From assembly GCA_902780535.1 (NCBI GenBank), contig CACZFT010000003.1, positions 86,548 through 150,547 on the forward strand: a stretch of 64,000 nucleotides of DNA. Reading direction: 5' to 3'. Below, piece after piece: positions 63,697-64,000 of this stretch. The stretch's first letter is position 1, and each line of letters opens with the position of its first letter. The notes beneath the pieces were generated by a model. That model ran no database searches. It was not told the DNA's origin and was given only the letters and a program-made list of their open reading frames with translations. Source of the DNA: an uncultured Selenomonas sp. (GTDB lineage Bacteria; Bacillota; Negativicutes; Selenomonadales; Selenomonadaceae). The position numbers were made by a program, and so were the translations under genes.

Positions 63697-64000
63697 GATA
63701 CGTATCTCCTTGCCATGGCTCTTTTCATGCTTGTTGATATCCTTTCCTCATCATAGCATGGGAGTCCCCTCCCTGCAAGACAGATGCATTTTCAGAATCT
63801 CGAACCTTAGCAAATTCAGAGGGGCGGGATTCTTTTTTGCCATCCCCGCCGCTGTCCGCAATACAGAGACGATTTCTGCGTTAAGTTTGCATAAAAAGAA
63901 GGGTTCAATCACAAAATCTGTGGGATGAATAATCCCTACGTATAGTTCATGTTGCCAAAAAAGAGGACATCCGCTAAGATGTGGAAATGCATCTCGCAAA
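63697..64000. other. Right-end region without a clear gene
   Basis: The first bases carry the ribosome site of the LicD gene. A TTG-started minus-strand frame (63751-63999, 82 codons) is possible but has no ribosome site in view and no recognised domain. A hairpin with GGCGGG(G)AT/AATCCCGCC arms (about 63822-63852) is present. It may be the end of a gene or repeat outside the window. Confidence 0.5.

Noticed and set aside
63751..63999. An 82-codon minus-strand frame at the right edge
   Set aside because: TTG start at the very edge, no visible ribosome site and no recognised domain; kept only as a note in the end region.

Overview
The window is a GC-rich (roughly 55-60 % by eye), gene-dense chromosomal segment of a diderm Firmicute, most likely a Selenomonadaceae member (Negativicutes; a Mitsuokella/Selenomonas-like genome). 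Three things point there: porins that start with an SLH domain, a methylmalonyl-CoA-decarboxylase/succinate pathway cluster, and typical Firmicute signals (AGGAGG ribosome sites, TTGACA/TATAAT promoters, a T-box) in a cell that also has an O-antigen ligase-like gene. No rRNA, tRNA, CRISPR array, prophage or insertion sequence was seen.

Layout. 1-8.6 kb: recombination genes addA (5' part only), addB, sbcC, sbcD on the minus strand, overlapping or nearly so. 8.7-12.5 kb: a degenerate PaaK-like protein, CheR, Hsp20 and a PAS-GGDEF protein. 12.5-20 kb: a minus-strand operon for the succinate-to-propionate route (CoA-transferase, methylmalonyl-CoA mutase in two chains, MeaB, epimerase, decarboxylase alpha, a 49-aa small subunit and the biotin carrier). 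20-26.6 kb: T-box, valS, folC, an O-antigen ligase-like gene and rex as one operon.

26.6-42.8 kb: a galactomannan locus. It holds a lipoprotein/two-permease/ATPase sugar ABC importer, a GH36 alpha-galactosidase, three GH26 mannanases, an SLH porin, a LacI regulator with a visible operator, and a divergent CE2-type acetylesterase. 42.8-46 kb: a YddA-type ABC transporter and an unknown membrane protein. 45.4-49.7 kb: a cellobiose-type PTS (IIB, IIC, IIA) with a GH1 phospho-beta-glucosidase and a GntR regulator. 50-51.3 kb: a second SLH porin read divergently from the PTS. 51.5-53.5 kb: manA and a ROK sugar kinase. 53.5-64 kb: a chemoreceptor, an amino-acid permease, YigZ, a GltD-like oxidoreductase, a proC remnant, an aldo-keto reductase, a DUF815 ATPase and a LicD-type protein.

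How it fits together: secreted mannanases and an esterase would cut acetylated (galacto)glucomannan, porins would pass the oligosaccharides through the outer membrane, the ABC importer and PTS would bring them in, GH36 and GH1 would trim them, and ManA plus the kinase would feed glycolysis. Fermentation would end in propionate through the 12.5-20 kb operon.

The most unexpected observation is that several genes lack short, highly conserved blocks while everything around them is intact: valS (about 17 residues), the ROK kinase (its phosphate loop), the 50-kb porin (signal peptide end plus half an SLH motif), proC (start codon and dinucleotide motif) and perhaps one GH26 (signal peptide). These could be real deletions or assembly errors and should be checked against reads. 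Family comparisons here are from memory; no search was run.
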